Shown one piece after another: positions 1 through 12,744 of a DNA stretch of 64,000 bases. Source of the DNA: Zonotrichia leucophrys gambelii (taxonomy: Eukaryota; Chordata; Aves; Passeriformes; Passerellidae); NCBI RefSeq assembly GCF_028769735.1, contig NC_088194.1, positions 2,860,319 through 2,924,318 on the forward strand, given 5' to 3'. Below the pieces are notes generated by a model. That model saw only the letters and a program-made list of their open reading frames with translations, made no database searches and had not been told where the DNA came from. The translations under genes and the position numbers were made by a program. Numbering within the stretch: position 1 is the stretch's first letter; every line of letters begins with the position of its first letter.

Positions 1-722
1 GAATCTCTGCTCAGAATTCCCAAAGCCCTTTCCAGGAAACAGGAGCTGCCAGGGAATGGATCCATAGGGAAAAACCCCAAATCCAAAATTCAGTGATGTT
101 TGGGTGCCTCCTTTGCCCCTCCTGGCTGGGAGGATCCTTGGGAAGGTCGGAGCTGTGGGATGGGAGGGATTCCATCCCTTCCCAAATCCCCACCCAGCAC
201 AAACAGGGCTGGAAAGGGGGAGGATGGAACCAGGTGCTGAAAATCCAGGGAAATGGAGAAATGAAGGAATTTGCTGCTCTCCTGTGCCCTCTGCGTTTTC
301 CGTGGACGCAGCCTGGAATAAATCATCCCCGGGCCCATCCCACCCCCTCATTAGCTGATAAATCCATGGAAACGAGCATGCAATTAAAGCTAATTAATCC
401 TTTCCCCCTTTGGAAACCAAATTGTTCCATTTTATCCAATAAAGGCAAACTGGGGGGTTCCAGTGCTGGAATTCCCGGGCTCCCACAGCTCAGGGCTGGA
501 ACAGAGCCCTGCATGTTGGGGATTATCGGGGTGTTTTGGGCAGATCTGACATTTTCCATCTGCTCCAATGTCCAGCCTGGCCTTGAGCACTTGCAGGGAT
601 GGGGCAGCCCCAGATTCCCGGGATAATCTGTGCCAGGGCCCTGCCACCCTCACAGGGAGGGCTGGAGCGAGGACAGGGATATTCCTGTGGCTGAGGAATC
701 CCAAATAGCCAGGCTCAATCTC
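1..722. other. Unique upstream flank, no gene seen
   Basis: Non-repetitive, moderately GC-rich sequence far upstream of GATAD2B. It includes a short AT-rich patch around 350-440 of the sort seen in conserved non-coding elements, but I cannot identify a function. No conserved protein is readable in any frame. Short open frames exist but carry no recognisable domain. Confidence 0.4.
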
Positions 723-885
723 CCGGGTTTTGGTGTAAAACTGTGTTTTAAACTCCCATGTTTTGGTTTAAAGTTATGTTTTAAATTGCCATGTTTTGGT
801 GTAAAGCTGTGTTTTAAACTCCCATGTTTTGGTTTAAAGTTGTGTTTTAAACTGCCATGTTTTGGTGTAAACTGTGTTTTCCATT
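723..885. repeat. Minisatellite, about 37-bp unit, 5 copies
   Basis: Alternating units built on TTTTGGTGTAAAACTG and TTTTGGTTTAAAGTT, each followed by a GTTTTAAACT-type core and a CCATG step. Two unit variants alternate, suggesting a higher-order period near 75 bp. It abuts the next array directly. Confidence 0.85.
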
Positions 886-1845
886 CCCTGGATTCTCCAT
901 CCCTGGATTCTCCATCTGGGATCTCCATCCGGATTCCCATCCCTTTGGATTCTCCATCCCTGGATTCTCCATCCTGGGATTCTCCATCCTGGGATTCTCC
1001 ATCCCTGGATTCTCCATCCCTGGATTCTCCATCCTTGGGATTCTCCATTCCCTGGGATTCTCCATCCCTGGGTTCTCCATCCCTGGGATTCTCCATCCCT
1101 GGGATTCTCCATCCCTGGATTCTCCATCCCTGGATTCTCCATCCCTGGGATTCTCCATCCCTGGGATTCTCCATCCCTGGGATTCTCCATCCCTGGGATT
1201 CTCCATCCCTGGATTCTCCATCCCTGGGATTCTCCATCCCTGGGATTCTCCATCCTTGGGATTCTCCATCCCTGGGATTCTCCATCCCTGGATTCTCCAT
1301 CCCGGGATTCTCCATCCTTGGGATTCTCCATCCCTGGGATTCTCCATCCCTGGGATTCTCCATCCCTGGGATTCTCCATCCTGGGATTCTCCATCCCTGG
1401 ATTCTCCATCCCTGGGATTCTCCATCCCTGGGATTCTCCATCCCTGGGATTCTCCATCCCTGGATTCTCCATCCTTGGGATTCTCCACCGTCCCATCCTG
1501 GGATTCTCCATCCCTGGGATTCTCCATCCCTGGGATTCTCCATCCCTGGATTCTCCATCCCGGGATTCTCCATCCTTGGGATTCTCCATCCCTGGGATTC
1601 TCCATCCCGGATTCTCCATCCTGGGATTCTCCATCCCTGGGATTCTCCATCCTGGGATTCTCCATCCCTGGGATTCTCCATCCCTGGGATCTCCTCCATT
1701 CCCTTGGGATTCTCCATCCCTGGATTCTCCATCCTTGGGATTCTCCATCCCTGGGATTCTCCATCCTTGGGATTCTCCATCCCTGGGATTCTCCATCCCT
1801 GGGATTCTCCATCCCGGATTCTCCATCCCTGGATTTCCCATGTGG
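886..1845. repeat. Minisatellite, 15-17-bp unit ATTCTCCATCCCTGGG
   Basis: About 60 near-identical copies with single-base indels of the G or C runs. Long open frames on both strands here are a by-product of the repeat having no stop codons. Confidence 0.97.
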
Positions 1846-2249
1846 TGAATGCTCCAAGCTCTCGTTAATTCCTTAACGAGGCCCCAGATTTGTCCCCATC
1901 CTGTTCCTGCTGGGACACCCCCAGCCCTGGGGACCCAGGGTGGGATTTGGGCTCCTCTGGAGTTGGGCTCAGCAGGATCAGGAGGTTTGGGACAGCCCAA
2001 ACCCCTCTGGGTGCTCCTTCTGCAGGGCCAACCCACGGGTGGCATCTCCTGAGCATTCCTTGGAATGTTCCCAGGGAACCCTCAGGGCTCTCCCCCTGCT
2101 CCTTGCTGGGACCCTTTGGCTTCTCCCTCCCATCCCTCAGCAGCTCCTCCTGCCCCTTCCCTTGGGGCCTTTTTTGGGATTTTGGTGTCGTCCTTGGCAT
2201 CCCTTGGTATCTTCCTGGTGTCTTGTGTGGCATCTTGTGTGGCATCTTC
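1846..2249. other. Unique spacer, no gene seen
   Basis: Non-repetitive GC-rich sequence between two arrays. No conserved coding signal or RNA gene recognised. Confidence 0.4.
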
Positions 2250-3115
2250 ATCCACATCCCTGGGCGCATCCCTGGGATCCCTGGGCACATTCCCTGGGCA
2301 AATTCTGCCCTGGGATCCCTGGGCACATTCCTGGATCCCTGGCACTTCCTGGGTCCTCTGGATTCCCTGGCACATTCCCTGGGCACATTTCCTGGGACCT
2401 TCCTGGGATCCCTGGGCACGTTCTGGGTTCCCTGGCACATTCCTTGGGAATCCCTTGGGATCCCACATTCTCGAATCCTTGGGCACATTCCTGGGATCAC
2501 TGGGATTCCCTGGGCACATTCTGGGATCCCTTTGGCACATTCTGTGGGCAGATTCTGCCCTGGGATCCCTGGGATTCCTGGGCACATTCCCCGGGATCCC
2601 TGGGCACATTCCTTGGGATTCCCTGAGATCCCTGGGCACATTCTCAGATCCCTGGGCACATTCTGGGATCCCTGGGCACATTCCCTGAGATCCCTGGGAC
2701 TCCTGGGCACATTCCCGAATCCTTGGGCACATTCTGGGATCCCTTGGCACTTCTCGTCGGGCAACTGCTGGGATCCCTGGGCACATTCCTGGGATCCCTG
2801 GCATTCCTGGGCACATTCCCTGGATCCCTGATTCCATCCCTGGGCTCATTCCTGGGATTCTGGGATCCCTGGGCATTCTGGATTCCCTGGCACATTCTGG
2901 ATCCTGGGCCATTCCCTGAGATCCCTGGGACCCTGGACACATTCCCGGGATCCCTCGGGCTCATTCCTGGGACTTCCCTGGAGATCCCTGGGCACATTCT
3001 GCGATCCTTGGCCCCATTCCTTGAGATTCCCTGGGATCCCTGGGCACATTCCTGGGATCCCTGGGCACATTCCCTGGGTTCATTCCCCGGGATCCCCGGG
3101 CTCATTCCCCGGTCA
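2250..3115. repeat. Minisatellite around CCTGGGCACATTCC
   Basis: Degenerate array with a unit of roughly 20-30 bp alternating CTGGGATCC and TGGGCACATTC motifs. It ends at the CpG-rich GATAD2B promoter. Confidence 0.93.
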
Positions 3116-3640
3116 CATTCCGGGACCCCTCGGGACCCTCTCGGTGCCCCGGGCCCGGCGATCCCGCGGCCGCCCCGCGGTGTTCCGGCGCTGGGAGGGG
3201 CGGCTCCCGGCGGCCCCGGGGCTCCTTTTTGGGAGGGAAAGAGTTAAAATTCCAGGGGAGGGAAGGAGCTTCCATGAATGAAGACAAAGTTTGGCGGGGG
3301 GCCAGCAGCGGGGGAGGGGGAGCGGGGAGGGGGCGGCCGAAATCCCAGCGAAAATCAAACCCCCCCCCCCAAAAAAAACCCAAAAAATCCGGAGCCAATT
3401 CCATGTCGGGAAGCGCCAAACCGGTCACGACCGGAATTTTTATTTTTATTTTTTTCTTAAATTTTTTTTTTTTTTCATTCAAATTTTTTTTTTTTTTTAA
3501 TTCCCTTTTTTTTTTTTTTTTTTTTTTTTTTCTTCTCTCCTCTCCCTTCTCTCTTTTTTCCCTGCCCCCGCGAGGCATCATGGGAAAAAGTCAGCATCCC
3601 CCCTTTTCTTTTGTTTAATAAAACAGAACGCGCATGATTG
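3116..3640 (+). promoter_or_regulatory. GATAD2B: CpG-rich promoter region of GATAD2B
   Basis: Base composition switches sharply from the minisatellite to CpG-dense DNA with SP1-like GGGGCGG boxes around 3180-3330. A long T-rich tract follows (about 3436-3531), then the probable first exon. There is no TATA box at a fitting distance, as is usual for a housekeeping chromatin gene. The exact transcription start is not determinable. Confidence 0.6.
3436..3531. repeat. Poly(T)-rich tract
   Basis: Nearly pure T runs interrupted by a few A, C and G. It lies between the CpG-rich core and the first exon. It could be nucleosome-excluding promoter DNA or the remnant tail of a retroposed sequence. Confidence 0.8.
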
Positions 3641-3817
3641 GCAGGGAAGGGCCCGCTCGGAGCGCGGCTCCGGCTCCGGCTGCGGCTGCGGCGGCTCCGA
3701 TGGAGCGCAGGGCCCGGCCCGGCCCCGGCCGCCCCCCGCTCCCGCTCCTGCCCCCGCTCCTCCCTCGCTCTCTGGGCAGCTCGAGGCGGCAGCAGCAGCC
3801 GCGGGAGTACCGGACCT
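3641..3817 (+). other. GATAD2B: Probable GATAD2B non-coding exon 1 (5'UTR)
   Basis: GC-rich stretch ending at a strong donor, CT|GTGAGTAT, at 3817/3818. The coding start lies in the next exon, which has its own acceptor one base before the ATG, so a 5'UTR exon must exist upstream. Mammalian GATAD2B also begins with a non-coding exon. This is the only CpG-rich block with a good donor before the coding exon. The 5' boundary is a guess. A short ATG frame in the exon (about 3701) is not conserved coding. Confidence 0.55.
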
Positions 3818-4689
3818 GTGAGTATCCGTCCCACCGTGCCGCGTTTGGCAGGCGATCCGCACAAAAGGCTTCCTTTTAAGCTGATTTTTTAATTTTATTG
3901 TGGTTTTGTTTTGTGTCTGGAGGGAGTGTTTTAAGGAGGAAAGGAGCGCCGGTGCTGGGTTTGCTGTCGGAGCGGCTCCGTGGTTCCCTTCTCGCTTCCC
4001 TCCCCCCTTTCCCCACCATCGCTATTCCCCTGGAATTCTCCCATCCCATCCCACCCGACTGGACGGGGTGGGGGGTGACAAAAATCCCGAAAATGCCGGC
4101 AATGACAATGCCTGGCATCGGTGTCACCCCTGCCCTGCCCGCGGTGATCGATGGAATGATCGATTGGTGATCGATGGCCCCGCCGAGCCGCACAAAGGCA
4201 GCGCCCGCAGTCGAGGAAATCGGGAAGCGTTGTTATATAAGGGAGCCTGGGAAGTCTGCGTCATCCCGGATGGGGAGGGGGCCGGGCGCTCCCTCCTCCC
4301 CCCGCCTCCCATCCCAGCGCTTTTTATTGGATTTTCTTTTCCCAGCTGGATTTTCCCTAAACGGGCCGTCCCAGGCAGATGTGCTGGAATTTTTATCTCT
4401 CTTTAAGAGTTTGTGGAGTTTTGGGGTCTTTCCCCTCTCCCATTTCAGGGCATAAAGCAGTTTATGGAATTCCTGCTCTCCTCACACATCCCAAAAATCC
4501 TGGGGTGGGATGAGGTGTGAGGTTTGTGCTGCTGGACATTCCCTGCTCCCGAGAAACGGAGTTGGACAAGAACACAAACTTAGGGAAGGGAAGCACTTTG
4601 GGGAGGGAGGATTTTCCTCCTCTCCTGCTTTTCCTGCTTCCCATTGTTAGTTTTGTACTTGACCCGGAGGTGCAGAATGTGAGGACATC
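3818..4689 (+). other. GATAD2B: GATAD2B intron 1, unique proximal part
   Basis: Non-repetitive first part of a 12.4-kb intron. It holds a TATA-like motif near 4234 (listed separately). No coding exon is recognised. Confidence 0.5.
4190..4300 (+). promoter_or_regulatory. Possible alternative TATA-type promoter
   Basis: TATATAA at 4234-4240 in otherwise GC-rich DNA, with a CRE/AP1-like TGCGTCAT about 20 bases downstream. It lies about 400 bp into intron 1 and could drive an alternative first exon of GATAD2B. The motif evidence is thin. Confidence 0.2.
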
Positions 4690-5735
4690 CCGAGCTGGGG
4701 GTGCTGATCTGGAATCCAGGAGATCCAGAATCTAAGGGATCCGGAATCTGAGAGATCCAGGGTCTGGGAGATCTGGAAATGGGGGAATCCAGGGAATGGG
4801 AGATCTGGAATCTGAGAGATCAGGGTCTGGGAGATCTGGAACTGGGGGAATCCAGGGAATGGGAGATCTGGAATCTGAGAGATCCAGGGTCTGAGAGATC
4901 TGGAACTGGGGGAATCCAGGGAATGGGAGATCTGGAATCTGAGAGATCCAGGGTCTGGGAGATCTGGAACTGGGGGAATCCAGGGAATGGGAGATCTGGA
5001 ATCTGAGAGATCAGGGTCTGAGAGATCCAGCGTCTGGGAGATTTGGAACTGGGGGAATCCAGGATCTGAGAGATCCAGGGTCTGGGAGATCTGGAATCTG
5101 GGACATATGGAATTGGGAGATCCAGTCAGGGGGATCCAGGCTCTGGGAGATCTGGAATCCAGGAGATCCGGGGTCTGGGAGATCCAGAATCTGAGAGATC
5201 CGGAATCTGAGGGATCCAGGGTCTGGAAAATCTGGAATCTGGGAGATCCAGGATCTGGAAGATCCAGGGTCTGGGAGATTCAGAATCTGGGAGATTCAGA
5301 ATCTGAGGGATCCAGGGTCTGGAAAATCTGGAATCTGGGAGATCCAGGATCTGGAAGATCCAGGGTCTCGGAGATTTGGGATCTGGGAGATCCAGAACCT
5401 GAGAGATCCATGGTCTGAGAGATCCAGGGTCTGGGAGATCCAGAATCAGGAGATCCAGGGTCTGGGAGATCTGGAATGTGGGAGATGGGGAGCTAGGGGG
5501 ATCCAGGATGTGAGAGATTTGGAATTGGGGAGATCCAGGGTCTGGGAGATCTGGAATCTGGGAGATCAGGGTATGGGAGATTCAGAATCTGAGAAATCCA
5601 GGGTCTGGGAGATCTGGAATCAGGGAGATCCAGGGTCTGGGAGATCCAGAATCAGGGGATCCAGAGTCTGGGAGATCTGGAATCCAGGAGATCCAGGGTC
5701 TGGGAGATCCAGAATCAGGGGATCCAGGGGCAGGG
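4690..5735. repeat. Minisatellite GAGATCCAGGGTCTGG family
   Basis: Tandem array with units of about 24-48 bp mixing GGAATCTG, GGGTCTGG and GAGATC modules in GATAD2B intron 1. Confidence 0.95.
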
Positions 5736-6204
5736 CCCGGTGTCCCCGTGCTGGGATCCAGGAGCAGCAGCAGAACTCCTGGAGCACTTTGCTCCGAAGG
5801 AATTCCCACCCTGCTCCCATCCCTGCCCAAATCCTTCCTCCTATTCCCATTCCCTCCCGGGAGCAGCCGTGTCCCTTCTGGGATGGCTCCGGGATCGTTT
5901 TTGGGGCTTTTCTGCTGTTCCTTTAATCCCGGAGCTCCTCCTGCTCCGGAGAAAATCCCCGTGAGCCGCCCTCGCCCTCCCGTACCTGCCCGGGATTCCT
6001 GCCGGGCATTCCTGGAGCCGCAGCCCTGGGAGCTGCGGGGTTTTTGTTCTTTTCCCCTTCCCGGATCCCGCTGCCGCGCCGTTAAATCCTAATTACCTTT
6101 TTAGGTGATTATCCTTTTCCTGGCGTTCCTGGGGAATGCCGGCGCTGGGAGCCAGCCATTTTGTGTGCCGTGCCCAACGCGCCGTTCGACGGCGGCGGCG
6201 TCGG
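5736..6204. other. GATAD2B: Intron 1 unique spacer
   Basis: Non-repetitive GC-rich intronic DNA. No exon or RNA gene recognised. Confidence 0.4.
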
Positions 6205-8750
6205 GATGGGCCGAGCCCAGACGGGACCGGAGCCCCCGGAGCAGAGATGGCTCCGGATGAGCTGCGGAATCCCCACGGGATCAGCGGGGATTGGCACCAG
6301 ATCCTGGGGTTTGGGGGGGTTTGGGGAGCAGGAGTGTGCCCAGGTGAGCTGCAGGTGTTGGGTCTCACCGATTCCTGATCCTGGGAAAAGGGAAATTTAA
6401 TGGGATTTGGATGGGTTTTATTCCATCATATCTGAGTGATGTCTGGGTTTGGAGTGACCAGGATTGACGCCAGATCCTGGGATTTAGGGGGGTTCAGGCA
6501 GTGGGAATGTGCCCAGGTGAGTTGGATCTCACCAATTCCTGATCCCTGATCCTGGGAAAATGGAACTTTAATGGGATGTGGACAGGTTTTATTCCATCAG
6601 ATCTGGGTGATATCTGGGTTTGGAGTGACCAGGATGGTGCTGGAGCACCTCGGCTCCGGGGATGGATGTCAGGGATCACGTTGGGTTTGGATTCTGGGTT
6701 TCTCCTGGACGCTGTCACCGATGTCGGGATGGGCCGAGCCCAGACGGGACCGGAGCCCCCGGAGCAGGGCTGGGGCCGGGTGGCTCCGGATGAGCAGCCA
6801 GCCCTGCGGAACCCCCACGGGATCAGCGGGGATTGGCACCAGATCCTGGGGTTTGGGGGGGTTTGGGGAACGGGAGTGTGCCCAGGTGAGTTGGATCTCA
6901 CCAATTCCTGATCCCGGGAAAATGGGAATTTAATGGGATTTGGATGGTTTTGTTCCATCAGTCTCATATCTGAGTGATGTCTGGGTTTGGAGTGACCAGG
7001 ATTGACGCCAGATCCTGGGGTTTGGGGGGGTTTGGGCAACGGGAGTGTGCCCAGGTGATCCGCAGGTGTTGGATCTCACCAATTCCTGATCCTGGGAAAA
7101 CGGGAATTTAATGGGATTTGGATGGGTTTTATTCTATCATATCTGGGTGATGTCTGGGTTTGGAGTGACCAGGATTGATGCCAGATCCTGGGATTTGGGG
7201 GGTTCAGGCAGTGGGAATGTGCCCAGGTGAGTTGGATCTCACCAATTCCTGATCCCAGGAAAACGGGAATTTAATGGGATGTGGACAGGTTTTATTTCAT
7301 CATATCTGGGTGATGTCTGGGTTTGGAGTGACCAGGATTGATCCCAGATCCTGGGATTTGGGGGGGTTTGGGGAGCAGGAGTGTGCCCAGGTGAGCTGCA
7401 GGTGTTGGGTCTCGCCAATTCCTGATCCTGGGAAAACGGGAATTTAATGGGATTTGGATGGTTTTGTTCCATCAGTCTCATATCTGAGTGATGTCTGGGT
7501 TTGGAGTGACCAGGATTGACGCCAGATCCTGGGATTTAGGGGGGTTCAGGCAGTGGGAATGTGCCCAGGTGAGTTGGATCTCACCAATTCCTGCTCCCCA
7601 ATCCCGGGAAATTGGACTTCAATGGGATTTGGATGGGTTTTATTCCATCAGTCTCATATCTGAGTGATGTCTGGGTTTGGAGTGACCAGGATTGATGCCA
7701 GATCCTGGGATTTGGGGGGGTTTGGGGAGCAGGAGTGTGCCCAGGTGAGCTGCAGGTGTTGGATCTCACCAATTCCTGATCCCAGGAAAACGGGAATTTA
7801 ATGGGATTTGGATGGTTTTGTTCCATCAGTCTCATATCTGAGTGATGTCTGGGTTTGGAGTGACCAGGATTGATGCCAGATCCTGGGGTTTGGGGAGCAG
7901 GAGTGTGCCCAGGTGAGCTGCAGGAGTTGGATCTCACCAATTCCTGATCCCAGGAAAAGGGAAATTTAATGGGATTTGGATGGTTTTATTCCATCAGTCT
8001 CATATCTGAGTGATGTCCAGGTTTGGAGTGACCAGGATTGATGCCAGATCCTGGGATTTAGGGGGTTCAGGCAGTGGGAATGTGCCCAGGTGAGTTGGAT
8101 CTCACCAATTCCTGCTCCCTGATCCTGGAAAATGGAACTTTAATGGGATGTGGACAGGTTTTATTCCATCATATCTGGGTGATGTCCAGGTTTGGAGTGA
8201 CCAGGATTGATGCCAGATCCTGGGGTTTGGGGGGGTTTGGGGCACCAGGAGTGTGCCCAGGTGATCCGCAGGTGTTGGATCTCACCAATTCCTGATCCTG
8301 GGGAACCAGGACTTGAATGAGATTTGGATGGGTTTTATTCTATCATATCTGAGTGATGTCTGGGTTTGGAGTGACCAGGATTGACTCGTGGGGTTTGGGG
8401 AACAGGAGTGTGCCCAGGTGAGCTGCAGGTGTTGGGTCTCGCCAATTCCTGATCCTGGGGAACCAGGACTTGAATGGGATTTGGATGGTTTTGTTCCATC
8501 AGTCTCATATCTGAGTGATGTCTGGGTTTGGAGTGACCAGGATTGACGCCAGATCCTGGGATTTAGGGGGGTTTGGGCAACAGGAGTGTGCCCAGGTGAG
8601 CTGCAGGTGTTGGGTCTCACCAATTCCTGATCCTGGGAAAACGGGAATTTAATGGGATGTGGACAGGTTTTATTTCATCATATCTGGGTGATGTCTGGGT
8701 TTGGAGTGACCAGGATGGTGCTGCAGCACCTTGGCTCCGGGGATGGGTTT
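6205..8750. repeat. About 175-bp satellite-like tandem repeat, about 13 units
   Basis: Units of about 163-180 bp each contain GTGACCAGGATTGA, CCAGATCCTGGG, GTGTGCCCAGGTGAG and a TTTAATGGGAT block. A separate GC-rich segment (about 6205-6300) recurs near 6728-6840, showing an inserted or lost module within the array. Every unit carries a consensus-like donor, CAG|GTGAG. The unit is much longer than in neighbouring arrays. Confidence 0.93.
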
Positions 8751-9024
8751 GGATTCTGGGTCTCTCCTGGGATTAATTCCGGCATTCCAGCCCCAAATGG
8801 AAACTGGGGGACACTCTGGGTCCCCTGAGGCTGCCTCAGCCTGGGAATACCCGAGCTCCCCAAGGAGCAGAGCAGGAGCTGGGCTGGTTTATCCCTGATC
8901 CCCATCCTCGGTCCTTTGGATCCCAGGGATCCACTTTGGCTCCTCTGGAGCTGTCAGGGCTCTGCTCGATGGAATTCCAGCACTGCTGGGGAGGGATTGA
9001 GAAACAGGAGGGAGCTTGGGAGAT
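8751..9024. other. GATAD2B: Intron 1 unique spacer
   Basis: Non-repetitive sequence between two arrays. Nothing recognised. Confidence 0.4.
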
Positions 9025-9925
9025 CAGGGATTGTTCCTGGAGGATCAGGGATCACTGGATCCCTCCTGGAGGATCAGGGATTGTTCCTGGGGAGATCAGG
9101 GATTGTTCCTGGAGGATCAGGGATCACTGGATCCCTCCTGGAGGATCAGGGATCACTGGATCGCTCCTGGTGGATCAGGGATTGTTCCTGGTGGATCAGG
9201 GATTGTTCCTGGTGGATCAGGGATCACTCCTGGTGGATCAGGGATCACTCCTGGTGGATCAGGGATCATTCCTCGTGGATCAAGGATTGTTCCTGGTGGA
9301 CCAGAGATCACTCCTGGTGGATCAGGGATCACTGGATCGCTCCTGGTGGATCAGGGATTGTTCCTGGAGGATCAGGGTTCACTGGATCGCTCCTGGTGGA
9401 TCAAGAATTGTTCCTGGTGGATCAGGGATCATTCCTGGTGGATCAGGGATCATTCCTCGTGGATCAAGGATTGTTCCTGGCGGATCAGGGATCATTCCTC
9501 GTGGATCAAGGATTGTTCCTGGTGGATCAGGGATTGTTCCTGGAGGATCAGGGTTCACTGGATCACTCCTGGTGGATCAAGAATTGTTCCTCGTGGATCA
9601 AGGATTGTTCCTGGTGGATCAGGGATCATTCCTCGTGGATCAGGGATCATTCCTCGTGGATGAAGGATTGTTCCTGGTGGATCAGGGATCACTCCTGGTG
9701 GATCAGGGATCACTCCTGGTGGATCAGGGATCACTGGATCGCTCCTGGTGGATCAGGGACCACCAGGATCAAGGATTGTTCCTGGCAGATCAGGGATCCC
9801 TCATGGTGGATCAGGGATTGTTCCTGGTGGATCAGAGATCACTCCTGGTGGATCAGGGATCATTCCTCGTGGATCAAGGATTATTCCTGGCGGATCAGGG
9901 ACCGTTCCTGGTGCTGGATCAGGAA
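9025..9925. repeat. Minisatellite, 21-bp unit (TTCCTGGTGGATCAGGGATTG type)
   Basis: About 40 copies with variants ATTGTT/ATCACT/ATCATT and insertions of a CACTGGATC module. It is open in all three forward frames because of the repeat, not because of coding. Confidence 0.95.
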
Positions 9926-10456
9926 TTACAGCCCCTCCATGAGCTCCGGAGGCTCCAAGGCCAGGAATTGGTGCTGGAAGACCAACGTGGGGATTGACCC
10001 AATGGAAAACCCTCCAAGGAGGCTGGGAAGGAGCTGGGACCTCCCTGGATAAACCCTGGCTGGAATTAACTCCTGCTGCTGCCAAGTTCTGCACTCCATC
10101 GGTAAATCCCAGGATATTTCATCTCTCCCTGGATATTCCCACTTCCTTCTGGAATATTCCTTCTTTTGGCCCAACTCACTCGTTCCAGCCTTTCAAATCC
10201 TCCTGCTGCTGATTTTTTTTTTATTTTTTTGTGTTGGATATTTCCCCCTGTGGGCACCACATCCAACCTCCATGGAAGAGGGGGTGCTGCTTTGTTTGTC
10301 TGTGCCAAACCCGTCGTGCCGGGCCCCGCGGAGCAGGAGGGACGTGCTGGGGAGCGCGTGGTGCCCCGAAGGGACAGCACCCACGGAGAGCTGGAGCCAC
10401 CAGCAGGAGCTGGGCAGCAGCCTGGCATTCCTGGAGAGCCCCCCCGGGTCGGGGCA
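9926..10456. other. GATAD2B: Intron 1 unique spacer
   Basis: Non-repetitive intronic DNA with a short T-rich run near 10214-10228. No exon recognised. Confidence 0.4.
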
Positions 10457-12108
10457 GCCCACCCTGCCCATGCCACCCTGCCCATGCCACCCTGCCCATG
10501 CCACCCTGCCCATCATCCCACCCTGCCCATCCCACCCTGCCCATCCCACCCTGCCCATCCCACCCTGCTCATCCCACCCTGCCCATGCCACCCTGCCCAT
10601 CCCACCCTGCCCATCCCACCCTGCCCATCCCACCCTGCCCATCCCACCCTGCCCATCCCACCCTGCCCATCCCACCCTGCCCATCCCACCCTGCTCATCC
10701 CACCCTGCTCATCCCACCCTGCTCATCCCACCCTGCTCATCCCACCCTGCCCACCCCACCCTGCCCATCCCACCCTGCCCATCCCACACTGCCCATCCCA
10801 CCCTGTCCATCATCCCACCTGCCTATCCCACCCTGCCCATCCCACCCTGCTCATCCCACCCTGCTCATCCCACCCTGCCCATCCCACCCTGCCCATCATC
10901 CCACCCTGCCCATCCCACCCTGTCCATCCCACCCTGCCATCCCACCCTGCTCATCCCACCCTGCCCATCCCACCCTGCCCATCCCACCCTGCTCATCCCA
11001 CCTGCTCATCCCACCCTGCTCATCATCCCACCCTGCCCATGCCACCCTGCCCATCCCACCCTGCTCATCCCACCCTGCTCATCCCACCCTGCTCATCCCA
11101 CCCTGCCTATCCCACTCTGCCCATGCCACCCTGCCCATGCCACCCTGCCCATGCCACCCTGCCCATGCCACCCTGCTCATCATCCCACCCTGCTCATCCC
11201 ACCCTGCTCATCCCACCCTGCTCATCCCACCCTGCCTATCCCACTCTGCCCATGCCACCCTGCCCATCCCACCCTGCCCATGCCACCCTGCCCATCTCAC
11301 CCTGCTCATCATCCCACCCTGCCCATCCCACCCTGCCCATCCCACCCTGCTCATCATCCCACCCTGCCCATCCCACCCTGCCCATCCCACCCTGCCCATC
11401 CCACCCTGCCCATCATCCCACCCTGCCCATCCCACCCTGCCCATCCCACCCTGCTCATCATCCCACCCTGCCCATCCCCCCTGCCCATCCACCCACCCTG
11501 CCCATCCCACCCTGCCCATCCCACCCTGCCCATCCCACCCTGCCCATCCCACCCTGCTCATCATCCCACCCTGCCCATCCCACCCTGCCCATCCCACCCT
11601 GCCCATCCCACCCTGCTCATCCCACCTGCTCATGCCACCCTGCCCATCCCACCCAGCCCATCCCACCCTGCTCATCCCACCCTGCCCATCCCACCCTGCC
11701 CATCCCACCCTGCCCATCCCACCCTGCCCATCCCACCCTGCCCATCCCACCCTGCTCATCCCACCCTGCCCATCCCACCCTGCTCATCATCCCACCCTGC
11801 CCATCCCACCCTGCCCATCCCACCCTGCTCATCATCCCACCCTGCTCATCCCACCCTGCTCATCCCACCCTGCCCATCCCACCCTGCCCATCCCACCCTG
11901 CCCATCCCACCGTGCCCATCCCACCCTGCCCATCCCACCCTGCCTATCCACTCTGCCCATCCACCCTGCCCATGCCCCTGCCCATGCCACCTGCCAGCCC
12001 ACCCTGCCCATCCCACCCTGCCCATCCCACCCTGCTGCTCATCCCACCCTGCCATCCACCCTGCCCATCCCCCGTGCCCATCATCCCACCCTGCCCATCC
12101 CACCCTGC
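10457..12108. repeat. Minisatellite, 15-bp unit CATCCCACCCTGCCC
   Basis: About 110 copies of a C-rich unit with CTGCCC/CTGCTC variants and occasional CATCAT expansions. It is strongly strand-asymmetric (C-rich on +, G-rich on -). The 801-codon open frame across it is an artefact of a stop-free repeat. Confidence 0.97.
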
Positions 12109-12744
12109 AGTCGTGGCTCCCAGGATTCCACGCCGTGCATCCAGCTCCCGTTTTCCATCCCTTTTGCCACCATTGGGGAGTTTGTTTCCAGCGAGGAGGA
12201 TTTTTCAGGTGGAAGCTGAAGGGAGAGGCTGTTCCCTGGGATGTGCTGATCACCCGGGGCTGTGCCCGAGGGCAGCAGGGCCGGATGATCCGGTTTGGGA
12301 TGTGCCGAGACCGGAGCCTGTCCGACCTCCAGACAATTCCCAGTGTTGGAACCGTTCCTGCTCTTTGCTGTGGATTTCTGCATGGAACCAGGAGCTCTCC
12401 CCTGGCTTTCCCAGCGCTCTGGAAATTCCCAGTGGACCCTCCCCTTCCCCCTGCAGCCACAGGGCCCCATTCAACACCGAATCCGAAGCCTCATTTAATT
12501 TTTATTGGATCTGGCTGAGCCTGGAGAACCTCTGGAGCGGATTAAATAGTGCTGGGCCCCATTCCCGGTAACGGCACTTGGGATTTGTTGGGATTTTGCC
12601 AGAGGGGAGGGCACTGGGAGACCACCTTGGTGATGGAGCAGGGACTGGGGGCATCTCCAGAATTCCTGCAGGATGCTTCCATTCCCTGCAGAGGACTGGG
12701 GGGATCTGCAGGATCCTGGAGGGGACAAGCAGGATGTTGGAGCA
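12109..12744. other. GATAD2B: Intron 1 unique spacer
   Basis: Non-repetitive intronic DNA. No recognisable exon. Confidence 0.4.

Noticed and set aside
630..2831. Several 300-400-codon frames on both strands
   Set aside because: All are stop-free readings of the ATTCTCCATCCC and GGGCACATTCC arrays.
10166..12571. 801-codon open frame on the + strand
   Set aside because: It consists of a 15-bp CATCCCACCCTGCCC array that lacks stops in all frames; the translated product is a simple SHPAHPTLPIPPCP repeat with no conserved start or domain.
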